Positions 7,739 to 18,109 of a stretch of 64,000 nt of DNA are shown here, one piece after another. Below the pieces are notes generated by a model, which saw only the letters and a program-made list of their open reading frames with translations, was not told where the DNA came from and did not search any database. The stretch is taken from positions 4,308,501 through 4,372,500 of the forward strand of contig NZ_CP077092.1 of NCBI RefSeq assembly GCF_014268585.2. The letters are read 5' to 3'. Position 1 is the first letter of the stretch. Each line of letters starts with the position of its first letter. This DNA comes from Pseudomonas iranensis (GTDB taxonomy: Bacteria; Pseudomonadota; Gammaproteobacteria; Pseudomonadales; Pseudomonadaceae). A program made the translations under genes and the position numbers.

Positions 7739-9084
7739 TGCGTCGTTGGTCCTTGAGCACGCGCCTGGCACTGTTGTTTGCCGCTTGCACTGCGGTGGTC
7801 TCGCTGTTCGCCGGGGTGCTGTTCGACCGCGCCAGCGAGGCGCACTTCATCGAACTCGATCAGCAACAACTGGAGACGAAACTGATCGGCCTGCGCCGCG
7901 CCTTGCAGGATCTGCAGCCTGCTCAACGCGAAGCGCGGCTGGCCGATGAACTCAGCCGTCAGGCGGATCTGTCGTTGCGCATCACCAGCGGCGACGGGCA
8001 GCACTGGTATGACAGCTCGGTGCAGATTCCGAAGAATCTGCCGCTGCAAACCGGCCTGTCGACCATCAGCCATGACGGCACCGATTACCGCGTGCTGCGC
8101 GCTCCGCTCTACCCGGACACAGCGGACTCGCCACAACTGACGCTGCTGCTGGACATAACCCATCACCAGCATTTTCTTACGCGCATGCAGCATCTGATCT
8201 GGCTGACCGTCGGCCTGTCAGCGCTGGCTACCGCCCTGCTCGGGGCCTGGGCCGCGCGCAGCGGTCTGCGCCCGTTGCGGCGGATGAGCGCGGTGGCCCG
8301 TGGGATTTCCGCGCAATCGCTGAATGCCCGACTGCCTGAAGAGAAGATGCCGCCAGAGCTTGCAGAAATGGCCTACAGCTTCAACGCCATGCTCGAACGC
8401 CTCGACGATTCGTTTCAGCGCCTCTCGGCATTCTCCGCCGACATCGCCCATGAGCTGCGCACACCGTTGTCGAATCTGCTGACCCACACCCAGGTCACCC
8501 TCACCCGCCCACGCGCACTGGAGGACTACCGCGAAGCGCTGCACAGCAACCTCGAAGAACTGCAATGGATGGCGCAACTGGTCAACGACATGCTCTATCT
8601 GGCCAAAGCTGACCACGGCTTGCTGATGCCCAAGCGCGAACCACTGGAGCTGGCGGATGAGGCCGACATGCTGCTGGAGTTTTTTGCGCCACTGGCGGAA
8701 GACGCTGGTGTGAGCTTGAGCCGTGAAGGTGAGGCGCAAATTGAAGGTGATCGCGGCATGTTGCGCCGGGCCTTGTCGAACCTGCTGGATAACGCACTGC
8801 GGTTTACCCCGGCCGAGGGTTATGTGCGCTTGAGCATCGTCGACGAGGGGGAAACCGTACGCGTCCGCGTCAAGAACAGTGGCGAGGGGATTTCCGCGCA
8901 ATTACTGCCACGTCTGTTCGACCGCTTCTATCGGGCGGATCCGGCGCGGCAGGAAGGCAGCAGTGAGCATGCGGGGTTGGGTTTGTCGATTACCCATTCG
9001 ATCGTGCGGGCACATGGCGGGACGATTCATTGCGAATCTGAAGCGGGTTGGACACGGTTTGTAATCGAGTTGCCTCGGACCTGA
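7738..9084 (+). CDS. copS: heavy-metal sensor histidine kinase, CopS/CusS type
   Basis: 448-aa inner-membrane kinase. TM1 lies at about residues 9-29. A periplasmic sensor of about 120 residues with several His (THHQHF near the second helix) follows, then TM2 at about 153-173 and a HAMP segment (LRPLRRMSAVARGIS). The DHp box ADIAHELRTPLSN has phospho-His near 238. The ATPase shows LLDNALRFTP, LFDRFYRADPAR and GLGLSITHSI. The ATG overlaps the regulator stop; a GTG one codon earlier is possible. Heavy-metal (copper) sensing is inferred from family and context. Confidence 0.9.
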   Translation: MRRWSLSTRLALLFAACTAVVSLFAGVLFDRASEAHFIELDQQQLETKLIGLRRALQDLQPAQREARLADELSRQADLSLRITSGDGQHWYDSSVQIPKNLPLQTGLSTISHDGTDYRVLRAPLYPDTADSPQLTLLLDITHHQHFLTRMQHLIWLTVGLSALATALLGAWAARSGLRPLRRMSAVARGISAQSLNARLPEEKMPPELAEMAYSFNAMLERLDDSFQRLSAFSADIAHELRTPLSNLLTHTQVTLTRPRALEDYREALHSNLEELQWMAQLVNDMLYLAKADHGLLMPKREPLELADEADMLLEFFAPLAEDAGVSLSREGEAQIEGDRGMLRRALSNLLDNALRFTPAEGYVRLSIVDEGETVRVRVKNSGEGISAQLLPRLFDRFYRADPARQEGSSEHAGLGLSITHSIVRAHGGTIHCESEAGWTRFVIELPRT

Positions 9085-9190
9085 TCGTTCCCACGCTCTG
9101 CGTGGGAATGCAGCCCGGGACGCTCCGCGTCCCTTCAAGAGCCGAACGCAGAGCGTCCATTGAGGCATTCCCACGCAGAGCGTGGGAACG
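9083..9190. repeat. long palindromic repeat, GTTCCCACGCTCTGCGTGGG family
   Basis: An inverted pair with arms GATCGTTCCCACGCTCTGCG and its complement, with nested GGGACGCTCCGCGTCCC-type palindromes between them. It lies between convergent copS and lolE, and its left edge overlaps the copS stop. A second copy is at 17946-18050. It is distinct from the TGTGGGAGCGAGC REP class. Confidence 0.85.
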
Positions 9191-9203
9191 AGCATGGAGT
9201 CGC

Positions 9204-10448
9204 TTACGAATATCTCAGCGCATGCGCCGGCTCGATCTTCGCCGCCCGCCACGCCGGATACACCGTCGCCAAAAAGCTCAGAATGAAACCCGCCGAGCAG
9301 ATCAACAGCACATCCCCACCCTGCAGTTCCGAAGGCAGGTTGCTGACGAAATACACGTCCGAACTGAAGATATGCTGGCCGGTCACACGCTCGACCCAGC
9401 CGACCAGTTCGCTGACATTGAGCGCCGCAATCACGCCCAGCACGCCGCCAATGATGGTGCCGACAATACCGATCACCGTGCCCTGGACCATGAAGATCGC
9501 CATGATCTGCCGCGGTGTAGCGCCGATGGTGCGCAGAATCGCGATGTCGGCGCCCTTGTCGTTCACCACCATGATCAGCGTCGCGATGATGTTGAATGCC
9601 GCCACCGCGACGATCATCAGCAACAGCAGGCCAATCATGGTTTTTTCCATCTTCATCGCGCTGAACAGGCTGCCCTGGGTGTGAGTCCAGTCGTCAGCCT
9701 TGAAGTCAGCGCCGAGGCCACTGGCAATGTCCGCAGACACCTTCGGCGCGGCGTACAGATCCTTGACCGCCAGACGCACGCTCTGCACCTGATTCGGCTG
9801 CCAGTGCTGCATGGTCGCGGCGTCGGCGACATGAATCAGGCCCATCGAACCGTCCAGCTCGGCGCCAACCTTGAACACGCCCACCACATTCAGGCGCTGC
9901 ATGCGCGGGGTGATACCGCCCGGCGCGGTGCTGACTTCCGGGACGATCAGAGTGATCTTGTCGCCGACATTGAGGCGGAAACGCCGCGCGGTGATTTCAC
10001 CGATCACCACACCGAATTCCCCCGGCTTCAAGGCATCCAGACGACCCTGGACGATGTGCTGGGCAACGATCGACACCTTGCCTTCCTGGGCCGGATCAAC
10101 GCCGCTGATCTGAATCGGCTGCATCGAACCCTTGTAGGAAAGCATGCCTTCCATCTCGGTGAACGGCACGGCGGCCGTCACTTCGGGATTTTTCATCGCA
10201 GCGGCGGCCACTGGCTGCCAGTCGTCGATCGGCTTGACGCCGACGATGGTGGCGTGAGGGACCATGCCGAGGATGCGCGAGCTCATTTCGCGCTGAAAGC
10301 CGTTCATCACCGACAGCACCACGATCATCGCCAGCACGCCGAGGGCGAGGCCGATCATCGAGGTCATCGAAATGAACGAAACAAAGCGATTGCGGCGCTT
10401 GGCGCGGGTATAGCGCGTGCCGATAAAGATCGATAACGGTCTGAACAT
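9204..10448 (-). CDS. lolE: lipoprotein-releasing ABC transporter permease LolE/LolC type (downstream copy)
   Basis: 414-aa permease of the LolCDE complex, which extracts outer-membrane lipoproteins from the inner membrane and hands them to LolA. TM1 is near residues 25-50 ([20 protein letters not shown]). A periplasmic domain follows, then three C-terminal TM segments ([56 protein letters not shown]). The tail PAWRAAKIEPAHALRYS is typical of the family. The start is at 10448 by alignment with the paralogue at 11203-12453; a GTG lies four codons upstream. Assigning E rather than C rests on gene order only. A terminator hairpin separates it from lolD. Confidence 0.88.
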   Translation of the reverse strand: MFRPLSIFIGTRYTRAKRRNRFVSFISMTSMIGLALGVLAMIVVLSVMNGFQREMSSRILGMVPHATIVGVKPIDDWQPVAAAAMKNPEVTAAVPFTEMEGMLSYKGSMQPIQISGVDPAQEGKVSIVAQHIVQGRLDALKPGEFGVVIGEITARRFRLNVGDKITLIVPEVSTAPGGITPRMQRLNVVGVFKVGAELDGSMGLIHVADAATMQHWQPNQVQSVRLAVKDLYAAPKVSADIASGLGADFKADDWTHTQGSLFSAMKMEKTMIGLLLLMIVAVAAFNIIATLIMVVNDKGADIAILRTIGATPRQIMAIFMVQGTVIGIVGTIIGGVLGVIAALNVSELVGWVERVTGQHIFSSDVYFVSNLPSELQGGDVLLICSAGFILSFLATVYPAWRAAKIEPAHALRYS

Positions 10449-10468
10449 TCGCTGGGGCACCGTATAGA

Positions 10469-10502
10469 AATAAAAGACCCGGCGCCGTTACGGGCGCCGG
10501 GT
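10469..10502 (-). terminator. terminator or attenuator between lolD and lolE
   Basis: A perfect 10-bp stem ACCCGGCGCC/GGCGCCGGGT with a 6-nt loop. On the minus strand it is followed by CTTTTATTTC. It lies inside the 63-bp lolD-lolE gap, so part of the transcript probably ends here before lolE. Confidence 0.75.
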
Positions 10503-10511
10503 TTCAGCCAG

Positions 10512-11195
<684 letters not shown>

Positions 11196-11202
11196 GCCCG
11201 AC

Positions 11203-12453
11203 TCACTCATAACGTAACGCCTCCGCCGGCTGGGTGCGCGCGGCACGCCAGGCGGGATACAGGGTGGCGAGGAAACTCAGGACCAACGCAGCGGCGCAGA
11301 CCATGACGACGTCCTGGCTCTGTACCTGCGAAGGAAGATAATCAATGAAATACACGTCAGCATTAAGAAACTTGTGGCCGATCAGCCCTTCAAGCGCCGA
11401 AATGGCCGCACTGACATTCAGTGCCGCGAGGATCCCGACCACCGCGCCGATGGCCGTGCCGACCACGCCGATTACCGTGCCCTGAACCATGAACGTGCGC
11501 ATGATCGTGCCCGGTGTCGCGCCGAGGGTGCGCAGAATGGCGATGTCGCCCTTCTTGTCGTTCACCACCATCACCAGCGTGGAAATGATGTTGAACGCGG
11601 CGACGGCGACGATCAGCAGCAACAGCAGCCCGATCATGGCTTTTTCCATGCGGATCGCTTGATACAGGTTGCCGTGGGTACGCGTCCAGTCGCGGGCGTA
11701 GTAACGATCTTCGCCGAGCTGCTGGGCAATGTTCCACGCCTCGCGCGGCGCCTGGAACAGGTCGTCGAACTTCAACCGCAGGCCCTGCACCTGATCGGCT
11801 TTCCAGCGGTGCATTTTCGCCAGATCCTGCAGATTGGTCACGCCGAGGTAGCCGTCGAGCTCACCGGCGCCGACATGGAAAATGCCGACCACGGTGAAGC
11901 GCTTCATGCGCGGGAACATGCCGGCCGGGGTCACGCTGACCTCCGGTGCGACGAAAGTAACCTTGTCGCCAATGCCGACGCCAAGCTTGGTCGCCGCCTT
12001 GTCGCCGATGACGATGCCGAAGCTGCCCGGTGTCAGGTCGTCGAGTTTGCCCTGCTTCATGAAGTTGTCGATGATCGACACATTGCGCTCGAGCGCAGGA
12101 TCAATGGCATTGAGCAGCACCTTGGAAACCTGACCGTTGTTGGTCAGCAGGCCCTGCATCTGGGTGAACGGCGCCACCGCCGTCACCTGCCGGTTCTGCT
12201 TGACCTTGTCGGCCAGGCTCTGCCAGTCATTGATCGGCTCGCCGGTCTCGAGAGTAGCGTGGGGCACCATGCCCAGCACGCGGGTGCGCATCTCATGGTC
12301 GAAGCCGTTCATCACCGACAGCACAACGATCATCACGACCACGCCAAGGGCGAGCCCGATCATCGAAGTCAGGGAAATGAATGACACAAAATGATTGCGA
12401 CGCTTTGCACGGGTATAACGCGTGCCGATAAATACGAAGAGAGGTCTGAACAT
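11203..12453 (-). CDS. lolC: lipoprotein-releasing ABC transporter permease LolC type (upstream copy)
   Basis: 416-aa permease, first gene of the lol operon and clear paralogue of the gene at 9204-10448. Both begin [18 protein letters not shown], share the MacB-like periplasmic domain and end [17 protein letters not shown] or similar. Four TM segments are visible (about residues 22-48, 270-295, 317-345 and 375-400). The LolA-recruiting partner is LolC in E. coli; calling this one LolC follows P. aeruginosa order and is not proven by sequence. It is divergent from the PilZ gene, with a 94-bp shared promoter region. Confidence 0.88.
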   Translation of the reverse strand: MFRPLFVFIGTRYTRAKRRNHFVSFISLTSMIGLALGVVVMIVVLSVMNGFDHEMRTRVLGMVPHATLETGEPINDWQSLADKVKQNRQVTAVAPFTQMQGLLTNNGQVSKVLLNAIDPALERNVSIIDNFMKQGKLDDLTPGSFGIVIGDKAATKLGVGIGDKVTFVAPEVSVTPAGMFPRMKRFTVVGIFHVGAGELDGYLGVTNLQDLAKMHRWKADQVQGLRLKFDDLFQAPREAWNIAQQLGEDRYYARDWTRTHGNLYQAIRMEKAMIGLLLLLIVAVAAFNIISTLVMVVNDKKGDIAILRTLGATPGTIMRTFMVQGTVIGVVGTAIGAVVGILAALNVSAAISALEGLIGHKFLNADVYFIDYLPSQVQSQDVVMVCAAALVLSFLATLYPAWRAARTQPAEALRYE

Positions 12454-12547
12454 GTCGGGGCTTGTTCGGAGGGAAAAGGAACGTCCTTGTGGCGGGGGTC
12501 GAAAACCAGCTTTACACTCAGACCACCGCCGCTACCATGGGTTCGCC

Positions 12548-13129
12548 ATGTCGACATTAGATGAAGAAGATCGCCGCGAATACTACCGTATCGAGGACAC
12601 GATCGCACTGGAAATTCGGCCCCTGTCCGCTCCCGAAGCCGCAGGCCAGGAAGTGTTGCAGGATGCTTCCCCACTCTTCAACCTGCTCAGCGAACTGCAC
12701 CTGAGCGAATTCGAGTCGCAGCACCTGTTGCGGCAGATCAGCGAGCGCGACCGCGCCATCGCGGCGTTCCTCAAATCGCAGAACAAACGCATCGACCTGC
12801 TCAGCCAGGTGATCGCCCTGACCGTGCTCGGCCACATCGGCGAGCCGCAGCCGGTGATCATCTCCGAGGGCGGGATCGACTTTCAGTACCCGACCCCGAT
12901 TGCCACCGGCGCGCACCTGTCGGTGAAACTGGTACTGATGCCGCAGGCGCTTGGCCTGCTGCTGCGTGCCCGGGTCACCCATTGCGATCCCAAGGGGGAT
13001 GGGTATGACGTCGGCACCGAGTTCGAGCGTCCGACCGATGCCCAGCGCCAATTGCTCGCGCGCTACATCTTGCAAAAGCAGGCTCAGGAACGCCGTCTGG
13101 CCCGCGAACAGAACGAATCTGGCATTTAA
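12548..13129 (+). CDS. PilZ-domain protein (c-di-GMP-binding family)
   Basis: 193-aa cytosolic protein. It opens with DEEDRREYYRIED, an RxxxR-type motif as in PilZ/YcgR relatives. A helical segment follows (about 40-95), then a C-terminal beta-barrel with the ISEGGIDF motif (the SxxG element) and GYDVGTEFERP. Binding of c-di-GMP is inferred. The start at 12548 follows a Met-less leader; the open frame upstream overlaps the lolC promoter and is unlikely. It sits 14 bp ahead of the glycerophosphodiesterase, so the two probably form an operon. The same gene lies between lolC and glpQ in P. aeruginosa. Confidence 0.82.
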   Translation: MSTLDEEDRREYYRIEDTIALEIRPLSAPEAAGQEVLQDASPLFNLLSELHLSEFESQHLLRQISERDRAIAAFLKSQNKRIDLLSQVIALTVLGHIGEPQPVIISEGGIDFQYPTPIATGAHLSVKLVLMPQALGLLLRARVTHCDPKGDGYDVGTEFERPTDAQRQLLARYILQKQAQERRLAREQNESGI

Positions 13130-13143
13130 CTTAAGGAAGCACC

Positions 13144-13866
13144 GTGACCCTCATCTACGGCCACCGCGGCGCCAAGGGCGAAGCACCGGAAAACACCCTG
13201 AGCAGCTTTCAGGAATGCCTCAAGCACGGCGTGCGCCGCTGCGAACTGGATCTGCACCTGTCCAAGGACGGCGAGCTGATGGTCATCCATGACCCGACCC
13301 TCAAGCGCACCACCGACCGTCGCGGCAAAGTCGTCGAGCACACCGCTGCCGAGCTGGTCACCTACGACGCGCGCAAGGGCGGCCCGGGCTGGATCAAGCC
13401 GTGCCCGATTCCAACGCTGGAAGAATTGTTCGAGCAATGTGATTTCGAGCACTGGCAGCTGGAAGTCAAAAGCGCTTCACGCACCCGCGCGGCGACTACC
13501 GTGCTGGCGATTCGGGAAATGGCTCAGCGCCACGGCCTGCTCGACAAGGTGACGATCACCTCGAGTTCGCGGGAAGTCTTGAAGGCAGCGCTGGATCTGG
13601 TACCGGACGTATCCCGTGGCCTGGTGGCCGAATACGCCTGGCTCGATCCGTTGAAAGTCGCGGCGAGCTACGGTTGCGAAATTCTCGCTTTGAACTGGAC
13701 GCTGTGTACGCCGGAACGCCTGCAGAAGGCGCAGCGTCAGGGCCTGCATGTGTCGGTGTGGACCGTCAACGAGCCTGCACTGATGCGCAGACTCGCCGAC
13801 TTCGGCGTTGACAGCCTGATTACAGACTTTCCCGGTTTGGCCACTGCCACCCTTGAGAATTGCTGA
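13144..13866 (+). CDS. glycerophosphodiester phosphodiesterase (cytosolic)
   Basis: 240-aa GDPD-family enzyme that splits glycerophosphodiesters into glycerol-3-phosphate and an alcohol. Catalytic features are visible: YGHRGAKGEAPENT (His-Arg pair and Glu), CELDLHLSKDGELMVIHDP (metal Glu/Asp and second His) and WQLEVKS. There is no signal peptide, so it is the cytosolic UgpQ-like type. It starts at GTG 13144 with TAAGGAAG upstream, overlapping the end of the PilZ gene. The C-terminal HVSVWTVNEPALMRRLADFG is typical of the family. Confidence 0.93.
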   Translation: MTLIYGHRGAKGEAPENTLSSFQECLKHGVRRCELDLHLSKDGELMVIHDPTLKRTTDRRGKVVEHTAAELVTYDARKGGPGWIKPCPIPTLEELFEQCDFEHWQLEVKSASRTRAATTVLAIREMAQRHGLLDKVTITSSSREVLKAALDLVPDVSRGLVAEYAWLDPLKVAASYGCEILALNWTLCTPERLQKAQRQGLHVSVWTVNEPALMRRLADFGVDSLITDFPGLATATLENC

Positions 13867-13908
13867 AATCGGTCTCCCCGGCCGGCTCAGGCCACCGGCC
13901 GGAGCCCG

Positions 13909-15303
13909 TCAAAAAAGCCGGTTGAGGCCGTCGTACGCCGCTACCCGATAGGCTTCGGCCATGGTCGGGTAGTTGAACGTGGTGTTGACGAAATACTTCA
14001 GCGTATTCAGCTCGCCCGGCTGGTTCATGATCGCCTGACCGATGTGCACGATCTCCGACGCCTGATAACCGAAGCAGTGCACGCCGAGCACTTCCAGCGT
14101 TTCGCGGTGGAAGAGGATCTTCAGCATGCCCTGCGGCTCACCGGCAATCTGCGCCCGAGCCATGCTCTTGAAGAAGGCCTTGCCGACTTCGTACGGCACT
14201 TTCGCCTGGGTCAATTCCTGCTCGTTCTTGCCGATCGAGCTGATCTCCGGAATGGTGTAGATGCCGGTCGGCACGTCATTGACGAAGCGCCAGCTGCCAT
14301 TGTCGACGATGCTGCCAGCGGCCGAACGACCCTGGTCGTGGGCGGCACTGGCCAGGCTTGGCCAGCCGATCACGTCACCGGCGCCGTAGATGTTCTCTAT
14401 GCAGGTGCGGTAGTTCTGGTCGACTTCGATCTGGCCACGGCTGTTGACCTTGACCCCGATGTTTTCCAGACCCAGCGTGTCGGTGTTGCCGGTACGGCCG
14501 TTGCACCAGAGCAAGGCGTCGGCCTTGATCTTCTTGCCGGATTTCAGGTGCAGGATCACGCCGTTGTCCACGCCTTCGACGCGGTCGTACTCTTCGTTAT
14601 GACGCACGGTGATGTTGTTGTTGCTGAAGTGGTAGCTCAACGCCTGGGAAATTTCCGAGTCGAGGAAGCTCAGCAACTGGCCACGGTTGTCGACCAGCTC
14701 GACCAGCACACCCAGACCACTGAAGATCGATGCGTATTCGCAACCGATCACACCAGCGCCGTAAACGATCAGTTTGCGCGGGGTGTGGCCGAGGCTGAGG
14801 ATGGTGTCGCTATCGTAGATACGCGGGTGGTGGAAATCGATGTCCGCCGGGCGATACGGACGCGAACCGGTGGCGATGATGATGTGCTTGGCCACCAGTT
14901 TTTCCACCACGCCGTTGCCGCAAACCACTTCGATGGTTTGCTCGTCGGCGAAGCTGCCGGTACCGAAGAACACGTCGACGCGGTTACGGGCGTAGTAGCC
15001 GGTGCGCGATGCGACTTGTTTGGAAATGACTTTTTCGGCGCTTTTCAACACGTCCGGGAAGGAGAACCAGCGTGGCTCGCCGATCGCGCGGAACATCGGG
15101 TTGGTGTTGAACTGCATGATCTGCCGCACCGAGTGACGCAGTGCCTTGGACGGGATGGTGCCGAGGTGGGTGCAGTTGCCGCCGACCTGGCGACGGCTGT
15201 CGACCATCGCCACCTTGCGCCCCGCTTTGGCGGCGTTCATTGCCGCGCCTTCTCCCGCCGGGCCGGAACCCAGTACCACCACGTCGTAGTTGTAGACAGC
15301 CAT
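13909..15303 (-). CDS. sthA: soluble pyridine nucleotide transhydrogenase
   Basis: 464-aa flavoprotein that transfers hydride between NADPH and NAD+, balancing redox in a genus that relies on the Entner-Doudoroff pathway. FAD motif [19 protein letters not shown] lies at the N-terminus and the NAD(P) motif [14 protein letters not shown] in the middle. The region that carries the redox disulfide in lipoamide dehydrogenases reads [16 protein letters not shown]. The second Cys is absent, as expected for Sth. [15 protein letters not shown] binds FAD and the interface domain follows. TGAGGAGTACGC precedes the ATG. Confidence 0.97.
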   Translation of the reverse strand: MAVYNYDVVVLGSGPAGEGAAMNAAKAGRKVAMVDSRRQVGGNCTHLGTIPSKALRHSVRQIMQFNTNPMFRAIGEPRWFSFPDVLKSAEKVISKQVASRTGYYARNRVDVFFGTGSFADEQTIEVVCGNGVVEKLVAKHIIIATGSRPYRPADIDFHHPRIYDSDTILSLGHTPRKLIVYGAGVIGCEYASIFSGLGVLVELVDNRGQLLSFLDSEISQALSYHFSNNNITVRHNEEYDRVEGVDNGVILHLKSGKKIKADALLWCNGRTGNTDTLGLENIGVKVNSRGQIEVDQNYRTCIENIYGAGDVIGWPSLASAAHDQGRSAAGSIVDNGSWRFVNDVPTGIYTIPEISSIGKNEQELTQAKVPYEVGKAFFKSMARAQIAGEPQGMLKILFHRETLEVLGVHCFGYQASEIVHIGQAIMNQPGELNTLKYFVNTTFNYPTMAEAYRVAAYDGLNRLF

Positions 15304-15504
15304 GCGTACTCCTCAGAACAGGCCGCGGTGCCAGCAGCACCGGCGGCTAAATCACGCCGAACGGCGGCGCGAAGGAACAATTGGGGGCCAGTGAAGAACC
15401 CGGACACAGTCTATAGAAGCGTCAACGCCGCGCACATTAACCCTTGGTCGCGTCGTAGGCTACTTTTGCCTGCACTACAACGCCAGCTTTCGTCTTGTCT
15501 TCGG

Positions 15505-16518
15505 TCAGTTTTTTTCACCGACAAGCTGCGTAAATGCCTGACTGCTGCGGGTGACAAAACCTGTATCGGCACGCAGGACAAAGAATGCAGCAATGTCATG
15601 CTTTTGGGCATAGTCCCGCGCCCTTTCCGGCCCGAGAATCAGCAACAGCGTCGATAGTCCATCGGCCATCAACGCTGAAGGATGAATCACCGTGACTGAC
15701 GCCAGATCATGTAGGACCGGTCGCCCGCTGCGTGCATCGAAGGTGTGGGAATAACGCCGACCGTCCTGCAGAAAATAATGGCGGTAGTCACCGGAGGTGG
15801 ACACGCCGTAGCCATCGACATCGATAATCCGCTCGGCCACTTGCTGGTCATCGCGAGGCTCTTCGAGAGCGATGCGCCACGCTGAACCATCCGGCTTCTT
15901 GCCCCGGGCTTTGAGTTCGCCCGTGGCTTCGACCAGGTAATTTTCGATGCCCATGCCCTGCAATCTGGCGGCGATGGTATCCACGGCGTAACCGGCGGCA
16001 ATACTGTTGAAGTCGACTTCGACGGCGGCGTCCTTGCACAACCGCTCGCCATCGATGCGCAGGTGCTGATGGCCAACCCGCTGCATGACCTCGGCCACAG
16101 CGGCCGCATCAGGGATCTTTTCTTCCCGTCCTTGCGGGCCGAATCCCCAGAGGTCCAGCAGCGGTTCCACGGTCAGGTCGTAGGAGCCTTCGCTTTGCGT
16201 TGAAAGCTGTTCGCCGATGCGGACCAATTCGAGCACCGCTGCCGGCATGGCTTGGCAGCTATCGGCGGGCAACGCGTTGAAACGCTGGATGGCGGAGTCA
16301 CTTCGGTAAGTCGACAGCTGTTGATCGACTTCACCGAGGATGGCCTGCACTTCGCCGCGCACCCGCGCAGGATCGGCGCCCCCGGCGTGGCGCACGTACT
16401 TGACCGACCAGGTGCTGCCCATGGTCGAACCGCCAACCTGTTCCAGGGAATCGCCGCTGCCGCAGCCGCCGATTGCCACCGCCAACACCACAGGCCCCCA
16501 CCAGCGTCCAGTTAACAA
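15505..16518 (-). CDS. apbE: FAD:protein FMN transferase ApbE, lipoprotein
   Basis: 337-aa periplasmic flavin transferase that attaches FMN to Thr residues of redox subunits such as NqrB/NqrC or RnfG/D. I place the start at TTG 16518: GGGGAG lies at good spacing, and the N-terminus is then a short lipoprotein signal with lipobox AIGGC. Family motifs are GGSTMGSTWSVKYV, VDFNSIAAGYAVDTIA, GELKARGKKPDGSAWRIALE, GVSTSGDYRHYF and SHTFDARSGRPV, and the metal-binding ALMADGLSTLLLILG. In P. aeruginosa apbE precedes the nqr operon; no nqr gene is present here. Confidence 0.92.
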   Translation of the reverse strand: MLTGRWWGPVVLAVAIGGCGSGDSLEQVGGSTMGSTWSVKYVRHAGGADPARVRGEVQAILGEVDQQLSTYRSDSAIQRFNALPADSCQAMPAAVLELVRIGEQLSTQSEGSYDLTVEPLLDLWGFGPQGREEKIPDAAAVAEVMQRVGHQHLRIDGERLCKDAAVEVDFNSIAAGYAVDTIAARLQGMGIENYLVEATGELKARGKKPDGSAWRIALEEPRDDQQVAERIIDVDGYGVSTSGDYRHYFLQDGRRYSHTFDARSGRPVLHDLASVTVIHPSALMADGLSTLLLILGPERARDYAQKHDIAAFFVLRADTGFVTRSSQAFTQLVGEKN

Positions 16519-16626
16519 TTCTTCATCTCCCCGCAAAACCACGGCGGCCATTATGAACTACAAGCGCCCGCTCGCTTCCCCATGGCTGCAACGCCTTTAT
16601 ACAAAATTGAACAGTGAGTACCTCCC

Positions 16627-17928
16627 ATGTCCTCCACCACGGGCAAAGGCAAAGCGATCTTTCGCGTTGTCAGCGGCAACTTCCTCGAAATGTTCGACTT
16701 CATGGTCTACGGCTTCTATGCCACGGCCATCGCCAAAACCTTCTTCCCCACCGACAGCACCTTCGCTTCGCTGATGCTGTCGCTGGCGACCTTCGGCGCC
16801 GGCTTCCTGATGCGCCCGCTCGGGGCGATTTTCCTCGGCGCCTATATCGACCGTCACGGACGGCGCAAAGGGCTGATCATCACTTTGGCGATGATGGCCG
16901 CCGGTACGGTGCTGATTGCCTGCGTGCCCGGTTACGCGACGCTCGGCGTCGCCGCACCGCTACTGGTGTTGTTCGGCCGCCTGCTGCAAGGCTTCTCGGC
17001 GGGCGTGGAATTGGGCGGCGTGTCGGTGTATCTGGCGGAAATTTCTACGCCGGGGCGTAAAGGCTTTTTCGTCAGTTGGCAGTCCGCCAGCCAACAGGCA
17101 GCCGTGGTGTTCGCTGGCTTGCTCGGCGTTGCTCTGAATCACTGGCTGAGTCCGGAGCAAATGGGCGAATGGGGCTGGCGCGTGCCGTTTCTGATTGGCT
17201 GCATGATCGTGCCGGTGATTTTCTTCATCCGTCGCTCGCTGGAAGAAACTCCGGAATTCCAGGCGCGCACCCACCGCCCTACCCTCGGCGAAATCGTCCG
17301 CTCGATCGGCCAGAACTTCGGCATCGTCATTGCCGGCATGGCGCTGGTGGTGATGACCACGGTGTCGTTCTACCTGATCACTGCGTACACGCCGACGTTC
17401 GGCAAGGCCGAGCTGCATCTGTCGGACCTCGACGCCTTGCTGGTGACGGTGTGCATCGGCTTGTCGAACTTCTTCTGGCTACCGGTGATGGGCGCGGTAT
17501 CCGACAGGATCGGCCGTAAACCCTTGCTGTTGGCAGCGACGATTCTGGCGACCCTCACGGCGTATCCGGCGCTGTCGTGGCTGGTGGCGAACCCCAGCTT
17601 CAGCCATTTGCTGATTGTCGAACTGTGGCTGTCGTTCCTTTATGGCTCGTACAACGGCGCGATGGTGGTGGCGCTGACCGAGATCATGCCGGTGGAAGTG
17701 CGCACGACCGGTTTCTCGCTGGCGTACAGCCTGGCGACGGCGACGTTCGGCGGCTTTACCCCGGCGGCGTGTACCTACCTGATTCATGTGCTGGACAACA
17801 AGGCAGCACCGGGGATCTGGCTCAGTGGCGCGGCGGTGTTGGGGTTGATTGCGACGTTGGTATTGTTCCGTGGCAACAGGCATGAGTTGCGCACGGCGCA
17901 GGCTGCTGTGGTTGGCGGCGCCAGCTAG
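16627..17928 (+). CDS. MFS metabolite:H+ symporter, probably citrate/tricarboxylate type
   Basis: 433-aa inner-membrane carrier of the MHS (metabolite:H+ symporter) subgroup with 12 predicted TM helices. The opening [20 protein letters not shown] is characteristic of CitA/TcuC citrate-tricarballylate symporters. The loop 2-3 motif is DRHGRRKG and the loop 8-9 repeat is DRIGRKPL. Substrate is inferred from family resemblance only; alpha-ketoglutarate or proline/betaine relatives share the fold. It is divergent from apbE and convergent with gap, and appears to occupy the place where nqr genes lie in P. aeruginosa. Confidence 0.8.
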   Translation: MSSTTGKGKAIFRVVSGNFLEMFDFMVYGFYATAIAKTFFPTDSTFASLMLSLATFGAGFLMRPLGAIFLGAYIDRHGRRKGLIITLAMMAAGTVLIACVPGYATLGVAAPLLVLFGRLLQGFSAGVELGGVSVYLAEISTPGRKGFFVSWQSASQQAAVVFAGLLGVALNHWLSPEQMGEWGWRVPFLIGCMIVPVIFFIRRSLEETPEFQARTHRPTLGEIVRSIGQNFGIVIAGMALVVMTTVSFYLITAYTPTFGKAELHLSDLDALLVTVCIGLSNFFWLPVMGAVSDRIGRKPLLLAATILATLTAYPALSWLVANPSFSHLLIVELWLSFLYGSYNGAMVVALTEIMPVEVRTTGFSLAYSLATATFGGFTPAACTYLIHVLDNKAAPGIWLSGAAVLGLIATLVLFRGNRHELRTAQAAVVGGAS

Positions 17929-17945
17929 ATCGCACCCGCCAGCGC

Positions 17946-18050
17946 GATCGTTCCCACGCTCTGCGTGGGAATGCTTCAAGGGACGCTCCGCGTTCCAATG
18001 GGACGCAGAGCGTCCCGGGCTGCATTCCCACGCAGAGCGTGGGAACGATC
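17946..18050. repeat. long palindromic repeat, GTTCCCACGCTCTGCGTGGG family (copy 2)
   Basis: Same architecture as 9083-9190: outer arms GATCGTTCCCACGCTCTGCG and its complement, with inner GGGACGCTCCGCG / CGCAGAGCGTCCC arms. It lies between the convergent MFS and gap genes. Confidence 0.85.
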
Positions 18051-18063
18051 GCTCCACAAACAG

Positions 18064-18093
18064 AAACGCCCCGACAAAATGCCGGGGCGTTTT
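18064..18093. terminator. terminator between the MFS gene and gap
   Basis: Stem AACGCCCCG / CGGGGCGTT around a 9-nt loop, with short A/T runs on both sides, in the convergent gap. It is probably bidirectional. Confidence 0.8.
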
Positions 18094-18109
18094 CATTCAA
18101 GCCTGAGGC

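Noticed and set aside
17946..18050. Possible CRISPR or IS remnant
   Set aside because: The repeats are inverted and nested, not direct repeats with regular spacers, and there is no transposase gene; they fit extragenic palindromes.
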